A DNA stretch of 64,000 bases, taken from the NCBI RefSeq assembly GCF_900108855.1, contig NZ_FNXY01000001.1, positions 806,001-870,000 of the forward strand, in the 5' to 3' direction. A program made the translations under genes and the position numbers. Of the stretch, positions 17,216 through 25,702 are shown piece after piece (the stretch's first letter is position 1; the number at the start of each line of letters is the position of its first letter). Under the pieces are notes generated by a model. That model saw only the letters and a program-made list of their open reading frames with translations. It was not told the DNA's origin and searched no databases. The DNA comes from Dyadobacter koreensis. GTDB taxonomy: Bacteria; Bacteroidota; Bacteroidia; Cytophagales; Spirosomataceae.

Positions 17216-18205
17216 TTACATAGGCATCGGGTTAGCAATATTCTTTTTCTTTTTCAGTAAGGTAATTTGTTTATTTTCAAGATGATAATCCAGATTATTG
17301 GCAAGACTTAGTAAATTGAGAATATGAGCGAGGGAGTCTGTTGCGATGAATTCGGCCGACATATGATAACTTTTCATGGATTCGTCAGCGAAGGCAATTT
17401 TAACACCGAATTTATTTTCCAAAATAGCCGTCACATTTGCAAAGCTCTCATTATCGAAAAGCAATTTTCCTTCTTTCCAGGCCACTGCATTTGCACTGTT
17501 GACTGCCATCTTTTTTATACTTTTTGTTTTTGTATCGAAATTAACCTGCTCGTTTGGCAATAGTATTTTTCGCTGCGGTTTACGGCTCCAATTTGCAGCC
17601 TCCTCTACTTGCACTTTTCCGCGTGTAACTGTTACCTGGACACTTTCCAGAAAATGATAGGACCTGATATTAAATGCTGTTCCTAAAACTTTCGTATTTG
17701 TTCCGGATGCTTCAACATTAAAAGGTTTGGTCGTATCCCGTTTGATATCAAAATAAGCTTCACCATCAACTAAAACCACTTTTCTGATATCTTCGGCGAA
17801 CTTCACAGGATATTCGATCCTGCTCGATTCGTTCAGCCAAACGGTCGACCCATCCGGCAATTTTATCTCTTTCTTTTCTCCTTTACTTGTTTTGACCGAC
17901 ACAACTCCTTTTTTCAGGAAATTAACAATTCCGGGTTTTGCCAGAAAAAACACCATTCCGAGAATCAAAATAACGGAAGCCGCAATGCTCAATCCTCTGG
18001 ATGACTTTGAAAGCAAATGGGATGCAGGGAATTCAATCTGATTATCTTTTAAAATCATTTCGCTTTCCTTATCCAGATATCTGTTCAATAAACTATCCAG
18101 TTTTCCCTGTGCCAATAGATGGAAAAATGCTTCGAGTTCTTTTTCACTCAATTCATTCGCAACGTATCTTTTAACGAGAATTTCCAAAAATTGCTTTTCT
18201 TCCAT
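17216..18205 (-). CDS. FecR-family anti-sigma factor
   Basis: A 329-residue protein with a cytoplasmic N-terminal helical part (LVKRYVANELSEKELEAFFH), one membrane segment (about 68-90, GLSIAASVILILGMVFFLAK) and a periplasmic FecR domain with VSVKTSKGEKKEIKLPDGSTV and WLNESSRIEYP, plus a C-terminal DUF4974-like part. It transduces the state of the STN-bearing SusC protein to the ECF sigma factor encoded just upstream. Gene order sigma - FecR - SusC - SusD is canonical. Confidence 0.95.
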   Translation of the reverse strand: MEEKQFLEILVKRYVANELSEKELEAFFHLLAQGKLDSLLNRYLDKESEMILKDNQIEFPASHLLSKSSRGLSIAASVILILGMVFFLAKPGIVNFLKKGVVSVKTSKGEKKEIKLPDGSTVWLNESSRIEYPVKFAEDIRKVVLVDGEAYFDIKRDTTKPFNVEASGTNTKVLGTAFNIRSYHFLESVQVTVTRGKVQVEEAANWSRKPQRKILLPNEQVNFDTKTKSIKKMAVNSANAVAWKEGKLLFDNESFANVTAILENKFGVKIAFADESMKSYHMSAEFIATDSLAHILNLLSLANNLDYHLENKQITLLKKKKNIANPMPM

Positions 18206-18357
18206 TTTTCAGGGATTTATAATTAAGACGCAAAACATTGAGAAGAGGGTACCTCCCTACAAAAAAATATTTTATTATTTTTTTGAAACGCAATTTTTCC
18301 TACTGACAATCATCAGTTTGACATGCAAATAAAATAGTAATTAAGCAAAATAGAGAA

Positions 18358-18951
18358 TTAAATCCCGAACAGGATATATGCAGAAAGAAGTGAATTAAAG
18401 GAAAGTCCAAAGCTTTTTTGAGCAGAACATTTTAGAAGTTTCATCGTTTTCACCATGTGCTTTTTTATTGCATTGCGCGAAATACCCAACACTTCCGCAG
18501 CTTCATCGTAAGTTTGGTCCATTTCCCGGCATAATTTAAAAACCTCTCGATTTCGTGGAGACATCTGATCGAGAACTTTCTGAAGGTGCTGATAATATTC
18601 TTCCGACTGGATAGAATCTTCCACCTGATTTTTCAGCTCACGGGATGCATAAAGAATTTCTTCTCTGGCGGATTGCTCAACTGACGCGTGGCGTAAAAAG
18701 TCGAAAATATGGTTTTTTGAGACCGTAAAAAGATAGGCCCTAAATGAACGAACATCTGCAAGACTCTCTCTTTTTTCCCAAACCTTTAAAAAGATTTCCT
18801 GACACAAATCCTCAGCACAATCTGACGATTTTACAAACTTGAAGACGTACTTGTAAATGTCAGAATGGTACTGGTTATAAATCTCATCAAAAGCTCTTCT
18901 GTCGCCTAGAGAAATACCATTCAGTAAAATAGTTTCATCGATTGCGGCCAT
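18358..18951 (-). CDS. RNA polymerase ECF sigma factor (Bacteroidota SusCD-associated type)
   Basis: A 197-residue sigma-70 family protein. The region 2 signature is YVFKFVKSSDCAEDLCQEIF and FLKVWEKRESLADVRSFRAY, and region 4 carries DQMSPRNREVFKLCREMD followed by the helix-turn-helix TYDEAAEVLGISRNAIKKHM. It should direct transcription of the SusCD locus when released by the FecR-like protein, 152 nt downstream. It starts the minus-strand block that runs to the left window edge. No target promoter can be assigned with confidence. Confidence 0.95.
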   Translation of the reverse strand: MAAIDETILLNGISLGDRRAFDEIYNQYHSDIYKYVFKFVKSSDCAEDLCQEIFLKVWEKRESLADVRSFRAYLFTVSKNHIFDFLRHASVEQSAREEILYASRELKNQVEDSIQSEEYYQHLQKVLDQMSPRNREVFKLCREMDQTYDEAAEVLGISRNAIKKHMVKTMKLLKCSAQKSFGLSFNSLLSAYILFGI

Positions 18952-19175
18952 CTTCGATCAGGTAATTATATTTCAGACTTTCTTATCCTTGTCCTAAGTT
19001 AATGACATAATTATAAAAATTTCAATATTCGGAAAATTCATTTCAATAAATTTTGACTTTTAGAGTATTGCATTAGTATAGTTATGATTTTTATAATTTA
19101 TGTCAAATAATATTCTGAATACAGTAAATTGGTATACGTAAAAGCTATTCTGTCAATAACGAAATCATGAATTAA

Positions 19176-19667
19176 ATGATAGAAAAAAACACGGTTCCAA
19201 CCTTGTATGACTGGGCGGGCGGAAAGGAAATTCTGGAAAAACTAACCGAGCTATTTTACAAAAAAGTTTTGATGGATGACCTGTTATATCCGGTCTTCAA
19301 GAATATGTCTGTAGATCACACCATCCATGTCGCCCATTTTATTGCCGAAGTATTTGGTGGCCCAAAACTTTACAGCGAAGGTGATGAGGGAAGTCATTAT
19401 AAAATGATTTCCCATCATCTTGGAAAAATGCTTGATGAATCCAAAAGACAACGCTGGATTAAACTGCTTCTGGAAAGCTGCGATGAAATAAACATGCCTG
19501 ATGATCCGGAATTCAGGTCAGCGCTCGTGGCCTATCTGGAATGGGGAAGCAGAATTGCCGTGATCAATTCCGGTAAAACCAACAATCCATTGAATGAAAC
19601 AGAACCGATGCCAGCGTGGGGCTGGGGTATTCCGGGTGGGCCGTATATTTCCAATCAGGATAGTTAA
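19176..19667 (+). CDS. Group II truncated haemoglobin
   Basis: A 163-residue globin of the 2-on-2 fold, somewhat longer than typical because of a C-terminal tail rich in Pro, Trp and Gly (PMPAWGWGIPGGPY). Visible features are the N-terminal TLYDWAGGKEILEKLTELFY, the haem pocket HYKMISHHLGKMLDESKRQR with the proximal histidine, and the Trp that follows (W in RQRWIKL), expected at position G8 of group II members. Likely role: binding of oxygen or NO, or redox protection. It is a single-gene unit, followed by a strong terminator. Confidence 0.88.
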   Translation: MIEKNTVPTLYDWAGGKEILEKLTELFYKKVLMDDLLYPVFKNMSVDHTIHVAHFIAEVFGGPKLYSEGDEGSHYKMISHHLGKMLDESKRQRWIKLLLESCDEINMPDDPEFRSALVAYLEWGSRIAVINSGKTNNPLNETEPMPAWGWGIPGGPYISNQDS

Positions 19668-19705
19668 AAAGGCTTATCATATGAAATTCTTTTGATAAGC
19701 CTTTT
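19667..19705. terminator. Bidirectional intrinsic terminator
   Basis: AAAAGGCTTATCA (19667-19679) and TGATAAGCCTTTT (19693-19705) form a perfect 13-bp stem between the convergent globin and NmrA-like genes, with A and T tracts on both sides. It serves both strands. Confidence 0.9.
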
Positions 19706-19723
19706 GGAATAATACATGATCTA

Positions 19724-20617
19724 TTATTTCTTGATGTTCGTTAATATATCCTTCGCTCCAGTCCAGTTTAAATCGGGATATCGATCATTATCCAGCGTTT
19801 GCATTTGTGAGGTGAACATACTATGCATATACTGTGCCTGCTGCCATTTCGAGTAAAGCTCATCTTCACCCTTTGGATCGTCTGCCCGGTCTTTTTTATT
19901 TTTTTCCGCAAGCTCGTCCCGACCCATCATTCGATACATTTCGAAATGCTCACCAAAAACCTCGCTGGCTAATGGCGCAAGCTCATTAGCGCTTATCTGA
20001 AAACTGGCAATTCTCAAAAATCTTGGAGTTTCGGAGTCCATTGCGGCTTCCGCTGTGAAAGCCGCAGTATCGTCCATGGTTGTAAAATCAACTTTCCAAT
20101 CAGGGTTTTCGACATATCCGACCATTTTCTTTTTCATATCCAGAAAAGGAATATTGTAAGTCAGAAGTTCTGCAAAAGCGCCGTTAAAAATGGATGTTGC
20201 TCGTATTGAAGCATCTTCCAGATATTTATGAAACTCACGGCGAAGATCAAAATTGCGGTTGTTACCCTCCGTAAGTTGGGTAAAATCTGAACAAAAATCA
20301 GATGGAATAAATCTTGAAACTCCGGCCGCAACAGCCGCATCCAATAAAACCAATTGCGCATCTATGATGACATCCCGCAAACCAGCAAGCGCCGAAACCA
20401 CACACGAAACTCCTTCACAAGCTTTGGTAAGCTGTGCAACATTATTCATATCAACCTGAACCACTTGCACACCAGCTTTTTCAAGATTTTGTATCTTATC
20501 AGCTGCGCTGTCTGACCTGACAATGGCGCGAACCTCAGCTCCTTTTTCTATTAATTCCTTGATGATACGTCCGCCGAGATTGCCCGTTCCGCCGGCTACC
20601 AGAATTTTAACTTTCAT
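19724..20617 (-). CDS. NmrA-like/isoflavone-reductase-type NAD(P)-binding protein
   Basis: A 297-residue Rossmann protein beginning KILVAGGTGNLGGRIIKELI (GxxGxxG nucleotide site, residues about 8-15). There is no YxxxK catalytic pair in the usual SDR place, and FIPSDFCSDF resembles NmrA/PCBER proteins. Likely an NAD(P)H-dependent reductase or redox-sensing protein of the atypical SDR class; substrate unknown. It is convergent with the globin gene and monocistronic. Confidence 0.85.
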   Translation of the reverse strand: MKVKILVAGGTGNLGGRIIKELIEKGAEVRAIVRSDSAADKIQNLEKAGVQVVQVDMNNVAQLTKACEGVSCVVSALAGLRDVIIDAQLVLLDAAVAAGVSRFIPSDFCSDFTQLTEGNNRNFDLRREFHKYLEDASIRATSIFNGAFAELLTYNIPFLDMKKKMVGYVENPDWKVDFTTMDDTAAFTAEAAMDSETPRFLRIASFQISANELAPLASEVFGEHFEMYRMMGRDELAEKNKKDRADDPKGEDELYSKWQQAQYMHSMFTSQMQTLDNDRYPDLNWTGAKDILTNIKK

Positions 20618-20720
20618 ACGACTGTTTTAATAATTGATCAATGGATTTCTGAACATAGCTACTCAATAAGGATGCCAGTAAATTGACACGCAAAATGATG
20701 TGGATACAATCTGGCTGCCA

Positions 20721-20755
20721 ATAAAAAAGATTCCTCTTTTGAAGGAATCTCTTTA
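20721..20755 (-). terminator. Intrinsic terminator of the sulfurtransferase gene
   Basis: On the minus strand AGATTCCT pairs with AGGAATCT (20750-20743 with 20735-20728) over a 7-nt loop, followed by TTTTTT (20728-20723). It sits 17 nt past the stop of the sulfurtransferase gene. Confidence 0.8.
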
Positions 20756-20771
20756 AGAAAGAATTTGGTGA

Positions 20772-21614
20772 TTAAATCTCCCCTGTCGCGATAGGTTTAT
20801 CATTTCTTGACCATTCACTCCACGAACCTACATATAAATTTGCGCCCGCAATTCCTGCATCTTCGAGCGCCAGAAGCGTATGACAAGCGGTAACGCCCGA
20901 GCCGCAATGCACAATTATTTTTTCAGGATCTTTGCCGGCCAGTGCCGCGGTATATTTTTGTTTTAAATATTCGGACGAAAGAAAATTCCCATCCTCACCC
21001 ATATTCTCTACATAGGGAATATTGATAGCTCCCGGAATGTGGCCTGCAACCAGATCTATCGGCTCACTTTCACCTTTGTAACGATAGTTTTCACGGACAT
21101 CAATCACGACATAATCCGGATTGGATACTGCTTGTTCTACTTCTTTCAAACTAACGGTCGGCAACAACCATTCTTCAAAAGGATAATCGGGATATTCCGT
21201 TAATAAGGTGAGCGCGTCCTGAGAAATCGTAAGACCTTCTTTTATGATTGCTTCCAACCCTCCGCTCACAACATATACTTCCTCGTGTCCGGCTGCTTTA
21301 AGCATCCACCAGAAACGTGCAGCCGCCATCGCTCCCCTTTTATCGTCATAAACGATCACCTTTGTCTTAGGCGTAATGCCGAGCTGCCCCAGCAATTGAC
21401 CGATTTTTTCAGCGTCCGGCAAAGGATGTCTTCCACCGTCTGCCGGGTTTTCCACTTTTTTTGAAAGATCTGTTTCCAGATTTACAAACATCGCACCATC
21501 CAGATGACCCGTATCAAAACGATCTTCGGCATCTGCCCCGCCTCGCGCATCGATAATAACGGTATCTCCCGTTGAGGAAATTTCTTCTATTTCACTTGCT
21601 TTTATAATATTCAT
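20772..21614 (-). CDS. Sulfurtransferase (thiosulfate/3-mercaptopyruvate type, two rhodanese domains)
   Basis: A 280-residue protein of two rhodanese domains: the first (about 5-125) contains VIIDARGGADAEDRFDTGHL without a catalytic Cys, the second (about 155-278) carries the active-site loop HCGSGVTACHT with Cys237. CGSGVTA matches the mercaptopyruvate/thiosulfate sulfurtransferase signature. It transfers sulfane sulfur to thiols or cyanide in the cytoplasm. It is monocistronic, with its own terminator. Confidence 0.92.
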   Translation of the reverse strand: MNIIKASEIEEISSTGDTVIIDARGGADAEDRFDTGHLDGAMFVNLETDLSKKVENPADGGRHPLPDAEKIGQLLGQLGITPKTKVIVYDDKRGAMAAARFWWMLKAAGHEEVYVVSGGLEAIIKEGLTISQDALTLLTEYPDYPFEEWLLPTVSLKEVEQAVSNPDYVVIDVRENYRYKGESEPIDLVAGHIPGAINIPYVENMGEDGNFLSSEYLKQKYTAALAGKDPEKIIVHCGSGVTACHTLLALEDAGIAGANLYVGSWSEWSRNDKPIATGEI

Positions 21615-21891
21615 GATCGTAGATTCTAATGTTGATTAATGGCTCAATTTATAAATTCTTGTTCAAATCGTGATAAAACCGGAAATATGTAATTATCCAA
21701 TCCGTACAAATCTGCAAGAACGCGCACTCACGGTAAGCAAATGAAAACACTGACGATAAACCTACCGGATACGTTTTGATCTGACTTAAAGTTATTGCCA
21801 GATTTTTATCGCCATACATATCCTATTATTTCTATATTTTCCTCATTACGATTGTATTGCTACCGAATTGCTCAACGTAAAAAAACTTCTC

Positions 21892-22131
21892 ATGAAATTA
21901 ATTTTCAAATTCTTATTAAGCATTCTTGTACTTATCCTGTGCACATGCACGAAAGACTACAATTTTATATCTGTGTCAGAAAAATACATAAAAGACGTGA
22001 CCGTAGCTGGTGCGCAGGAGGTCACATTAAATAATGACCAAAACTTAATTCCAGTTACACTCCCAGAAACTGATACCAATGATAGTATTGAACTTCGTCT
22101 GAATTTCATGAAGGTTCCACAATCCAAATAA
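21892..22131 (+). CDS. Small putative lipoprotein
   Basis: I start this 79-residue protein at the ATG at 21892, which opens a lipoprotein-like signal (MKLIFKFLLSILVLILCTC) with a cysteine at the end of the hydrophobic core. The remaining about 60 residues are polar with no recognised domain. A longer frame from 21868 is possible but spoils the signal. No neighbours in operon. The 277 nt upstream show nothing recognisable. The signal peptide is the only real support, so it could be a fortuitous frame. Confidence 0.5.
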   Translation: MKLIFKFLLSILVLILCTCTKDYNFISVSEKYIKDVTVAGAQEVTLNNDQNLIPVTLPETDTNDSIELRLNFMKVPQSK

Positions 22132-22254
22132 TTGCGGTCTTCCGTGGTGACTTGCACACAGCATTTACCTGAATTTAGAAGGGAATTCAAAGAAAAATCG
22201 GAAGTTTTGTAAAAACGATTTACCGTTGGATGGCTTTCCCAGTAATTATCGGTA

Positions 22255-22327
22255 AAAAGATAGCAATCCGAGTCATTTACTATCTTTTAAAATAATAACG
22301 GGTCGCATAATCAATTCAACAACCCGT
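22255..22327. terminator. Two stem-loops between convergent genes
   Basis: AAAAGATAG (22255-22263) pairs with CTATCTTTT (22280-22288), and ACGGGT (22298-22303) with ACCCGT (22322-22327). The second, read on the minus strand, is followed by TTATTATTTT. They probably end the TonB receptor transcript and the small lipoprotein transcript. Confidence 0.6.
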
Positions 22328-22345
22328 GTACGTCTGAAACCAACA

Positions 22346-24814
22346 TCAGAACGGAACAATAACCTTCACGCTGCCATTTCGCCCCATATTGTAAATTCCG
22401 GAGCGTCCGTTTGGAGAGGCTGCGTAATATTCAAAATATTTTAACCGGTTAAGATTTGACTGATAGGACGTATCAAACAGGTTGTCAACTTGCAAGAATA
22501 CCTGAAACATTGGTTTCTTATTTCGATTATTCACTGTCGTCCCGCATCCGAGATTAAAGAGCGCATAACCTGCTGTTGCAGTTTCGGTATCATCTACACC
22601 GTAAAATTTATTTTGGGCTCCATAATAGTCCACTTCCGCCCGGAAATATGTTGCAGATAACAATCCAAGCTCCTTCGCAATTGAAAATCTGAGTTCTGAC
22701 CGTCCATGAACCGGGGGAATAAATGGGAGATATTTTGCTGCGTTTCCTTCGATCGCAATCAATGCTTTGTTTTTATTTAATCCGCGAATAAACGCCAGAC
22801 TATTATTAAAGGCCAGCCATTTCACTCCGCTGGGATGCAAATTTAAACTGGCTTCGGCTCCGAATAACTGCGCCTTTGACTGCTGATATTTATAAGTAAA
22901 ATTCCCGGGCACGATCACAACAGGATTACCAGAATCATCATACAAACGGGCTTGGTAAATGTAATTATCAATGGTATTGTTAAACAGTTCCAGACTGATA
23001 TCCAGATCTTTCAAGTATCCGATAAAACCCATATCGGTTTGAAGACTAAATTCAGGCTCGAATTCGCGGTTGCCTAAATAAACAATATGTGCGCCGGGAT
23101 CAAGTCCATTTGAGCCTATTTCGGTAATATTCGGAGCGCGGTAACCTCGGGATACATTAGCTTTCAAAAGTAATCGCTCCGAAATATTGTAAGTAGCGCC
23201 CAAGCTTCCTGAAATCCCATTAAAATTTCGATCGTAGGATGGAAATTGAAGAACGGCATTGGAATTTTCGGGTACTTTTAACAACTTGTCATAACCAGTC
23301 TCGGGATTTTGCTGAACATATTGGTCATCCCAGTTCCATGACCGGGTATCATAACGAACCCCTCCACTTATGTCGACTTTACCAAGCGATTTTTTTAAGA
23401 ACAAAAATCCACCTATATCCAGCAAATTATAATCGGGAATCGGAAAATCTGTACCATCCAGATTCCTGTTCATTTGGTACATACCGTTCACCCCAATTGT
23501 CGATTCCAGCCCTTGCCATTCAGGAAAGTTATATTTTACGTCATAGTTATAAGTGTTAAGCTGGACATAAAGTCCCGGTTGATTGGGAGTTGTAGGGTGG
23601 TTGTATTCCCGACGTACACTTTGCTGAAACCCCAATAACGCGGTCAGGTCCCCTTTTCCCAACAAAAAATGGTTTCTAGTAAATAATCTGTAATGCTGAA
23701 TACGCTGGTGTAGTGGATTTATGGTATATGTTTTCAAGTCTTTCCCGGAAACAAGCGGACGATCCTTGATGTCATCTTTCCCACTTTCAAATATTTGTCT
23801 GGTAAAACGGCGAGTCAGGGAATCGCGGCTTCCGTCAGGAATTTCCTGCAAATTATTATAGAGCGTCGCATAGACATAGGATGATCCCCAGCGCTTCTCA
23901 AATCCGGTCATTGCCGACAAATTCAATTCATTATAGGCAGTTCCATATACTCTGCCATCCACCTGATTTTTATAAGCCATAGCACTTTTTCCTGAGACGC
24001 GAAAAGCACTTTTCCAGCCATTTTTGTTATAAGCCAAACCACCGGACGCGCCGATCATTCCATTGTTGGTATGATATTCTGTCGTAATATCGCCTTTGAT
24101 TTTTCCCTCCGGCCCTTTCGGAACATAAGGTATAAAATTGATCACTCCGGCCACAGCATCGGAACCGTAAATTAAACTTGCCGGACCTTTCACGACTTCG
24201 GCACGCTCAATTCCATACTGATCAATCTCGATCCCGTGTTCGTCTCCCCACTGCTGTCCTTCCTGCCGAATTCCATTGTAAAGTGTTAAAACCCGGTTAT
24301 AGCCCAGTCCGCGGATGAAAGGTTTAGAAACATTAGGCCCCGTTGTCACAGCACTAAGCCCCGGAACACCTTTTAAAACTGCATCAACGATGTTGTTGTT
24401 GACATTCATGTCCATTTCCTTTTTGCTCATGACAGCGATCGCGACCGGACTTTTCCGTAGCTCAGTTGCTCTTGAAACACCGGTAACAACAACTTCCTTC
24501 AAATTATTATTCGAGGCATAAAGTTCGACGTTTACAGAAACTGTCTGATCAGCAGCAACATCCAGCTTTTTTAAGTAACGCTGAAAACCAATTGCTGAAA
24601 CCTGTAATTCATAACGCCCAGCAGGAACGTTGTTTATCTTGAAGGCACCAGCACTATCTGCCTGAGCACCGAACGTTGTTTTTATAAGAACCGCAGTTGC
24701 ATAAGAAACAGGCTTTCCTTCGGAGGTAATAACTCCCGAAATTTGATTATTTTGTGCAAATACCTTGGAAATAAGTGCTAGAAAAACCGCTGTTAAAAGG
24801 ATATATTTTTTCAT
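22346..24814 (-). CDS. TonB-dependent outer-membrane receptor (CarboxypepD_reg type)
   Basis: An 822-residue protein with a signal peptide (ends near SKVFAQ), an N-terminal CarboxypepD_reg-like domain (about 22-105, ISGVITSEGKPVSYATAVLI), a plug domain (about 115-235, VVVTGVSRATELRKSPVAI and RAEVVKGPASLIYGSDAVAG) and a barrel ending GRNGSVKVIVPF. There is no SusD partner, so it should be a siderophore, vitamin or metal-chelate type receptor. A small His-rich membrane protein is encoded directly upstream behind a palindromic operator, favouring metal uptake. Substrate unproven. Confidence 0.92.
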   Translation of the reverse strand: MKKYILLTAVFLALISKVFAQNNQISGVITSEGKPVSYATAVLIKTTFGAQADSAGAFKINNVPAGRYELQVSAIGFQRYLKKLDVAADQTVSVNVELYASNNNLKEVVVTGVSRATELRKSPVAIAVMSKKEMDMNVNNNIVDAVLKGVPGLSAVTTGPNVSKPFIRGLGYNRVLTLYNGIRQEGQQWGDEHGIEIDQYGIERAEVVKGPASLIYGSDAVAGVINFIPYVPKGPEGKIKGDITTEYHTNNGMIGASGGLAYNKNGWKSAFRVSGKSAMAYKNQVDGRVYGTAYNELNLSAMTGFEKRWGSSYVYATLYNNLQEIPDGSRDSLTRRFTRQIFESGKDDIKDRPLVSGKDLKTYTINPLHQRIQHYRLFTRNHFLLGKGDLTALLGFQQSVRREYNHPTTPNQPGLYVQLNTYNYDVKYNFPEWQGLESTIGVNGMYQMNRNLDGTDFPIPDYNLLDIGGFLFLKKSLGKVDISGGVRYDTRSWNWDDQYVQQNPETGYDKLLKVPENSNAVLQFPSYDRNFNGISGSLGATYNISERLLLKANVSRGYRAPNITEIGSNGLDPGAHIVYLGNREFEPEFSLQTDMGFIGYLKDLDISLELFNNTIDNYIYQARLYDDSGNPVVIVPGNFTYKYQQSKAQLFGAEASLNLHPSGVKWLAFNNSLAFIRGLNKNKALIAIEGNAAKYLPFIPPVHGRSELRFSIAKELGLLSATYFRAEVDYYGAQNKFYGVDDTETATAGYALFNLGCGTTVNNRNKKPMFQVFLQVDNLFDTSYQSNLNRLKYFEYYAASPNGRSGIYNMGRNGSVKVIVPF

Positions 24815-24926
24815 AGATTAAATTCTATTTAGTAGCAAAAAAGATCAATTTCAGAACGCAATGCCTTGTCTTTGCATGTAAGTCTGTTCATTGATTATAT
24901 TATAATGTTAGGGGTATATAAACTTT

Positions 24927-25298
24927 TCAAACTACAAAAAAGGGTGGACCGCGGAGAAATAAAGTCAAGCGGTTAGCCTCTGATTTCTGTTCGTTATAAG
25001 GATATGTAAGCTGCAATTCCAACCAAAGTGCCGGGACCGAAAAAGAGAGCTCGGGAACAAAAGAATCAAATGGAATATTACTGACGCAATCCAGCCAATT
25101 CAGCTCTGATTGAGTATGATGGTGATTGGGAAAATTACATTTCGATCCAAATTCGGCATATGGATGAACATGACTTACAATTCTACCGTCCGGCATACGA
25201 TGAGCATGGCGAAACACGACGTTGCTGAGGCAAATTAGCCACCACAAAACCAGCAAAAAGCCAGCTATTCGTCTTCGTTTCAGAACATTATCATTCAT
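24927..25298 (-). CDS. Small His-rich membrane-anchored protein preceding a TonB receptor
   Basis: I start this 123-residue protein at the ATG at 25298; an in-frame TTG at 25319 falls inside a palindromic operator and is unlikely. One hydrophobic segment (about 13-30, GFLLVLWWLICLSNVVF) is followed by RHAHRMPDGRIVSHVHPY and NFPNHHHTQSEL, seven His in about 35 residues plus two Cys. No domain is recognised. It sits about 110 nt upstream of the TonB receptor on the same strand. A metal-binding or metal-sensing accessory role is inferred from the histidines and context. Confidence 0.72.
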   Translation of the reverse strand: MNDNVLKRRRIAGFLLVLWWLICLSNVVFRHAHRMPDGRIVSHVHPYAEFGSKCNFPNHHHTQSELNWLDCVSNIPFDSFVPELSFSVPALWLELQLTYPYNEQKSEANRLTLFLRGPPFFVV

Positions 25299-25311
25299 GC
25301 AATTCAATTTA

Positions 25312-25326
25312 TGCAACAATGTTGCA
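25312..25326. promoter_or_regulatory. Perfect palindrome, candidate Zur/Fur-family operator
   Basis: TGCAACAATGTTGCA is a 7-1-7 perfect inverted repeat (25312-25326), 14 nt upstream of the ATG of the His-rich protein and so at or near its transcription start. Position and length suit a metal-responsive dimeric repressor; the regulator is not in this window. Confidence 0.6.
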
Positions 25327-25452
25327 AATTAATAGTAATCCCTCTCTTATTCTTAGTATGTCCCAATTTATTTATGGAATAATCAAATTGTTACAGATAT
25401 ATTTTCAAAAACTGCGGCAGAGATAGATTTGTTTTCCGATTCGACTTTAAGC

Positions 25453-25478
25453 TTTGCCTATTCTTAAATTTAGGCAAA
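25453..25478. promoter_or_regulatory. Second dyad TTTGCCTA/TAGGCAAA in the same intergenic region
   Basis: TTTGCCTA (25453-25460) and TAGGCAAA (25471-25478) are perfect 8-bp arms 10 nt apart, in the AT-rich 404-nt gap (25299-25702) upstream of the His-rich protein gene. It could be an operator or a transcribed hairpin. Apart from this, the palindrome at 25312 and the terminator at 25624, that gap holds nothing I recognise. Confidence 0.4.
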
Positions 25479-25615
25479 TCTAAAAATAAAATTTAGTAAG
25501 TAAAATTTTAAGATTAGAATTAGCTGATAAAATATTTTAATCTATTTAATTATTTTTATTAAATACAACTAACAACGCCTCTAAAAAACTGACAATCAGC
25601 TAAAATTGTACCTAT

Positions 25616-25667
25616 GTAACAAAAATAAGAACGTGTCTCAAATCCGGAGTTGAGACACGTTCTTATT
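25616..25667 (-). terminator. Strong intrinsic terminator of the AraC-type regulator gene
   Basis: AATAAGAACGTGTCTCAA (25624-25641) and TTGAGACACGTTCTTATT (25650-25667) form a perfect 18-bp stem with an 8-nt loop. On the minus strand it ends in TTATTTTTG, downstream of the gene at 25703-26683. Confidence 0.92.
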
Positions 25668-25702
25668 GAATTGAAAACAAAAATTGAAGTTAAACTGATA
25701 TT

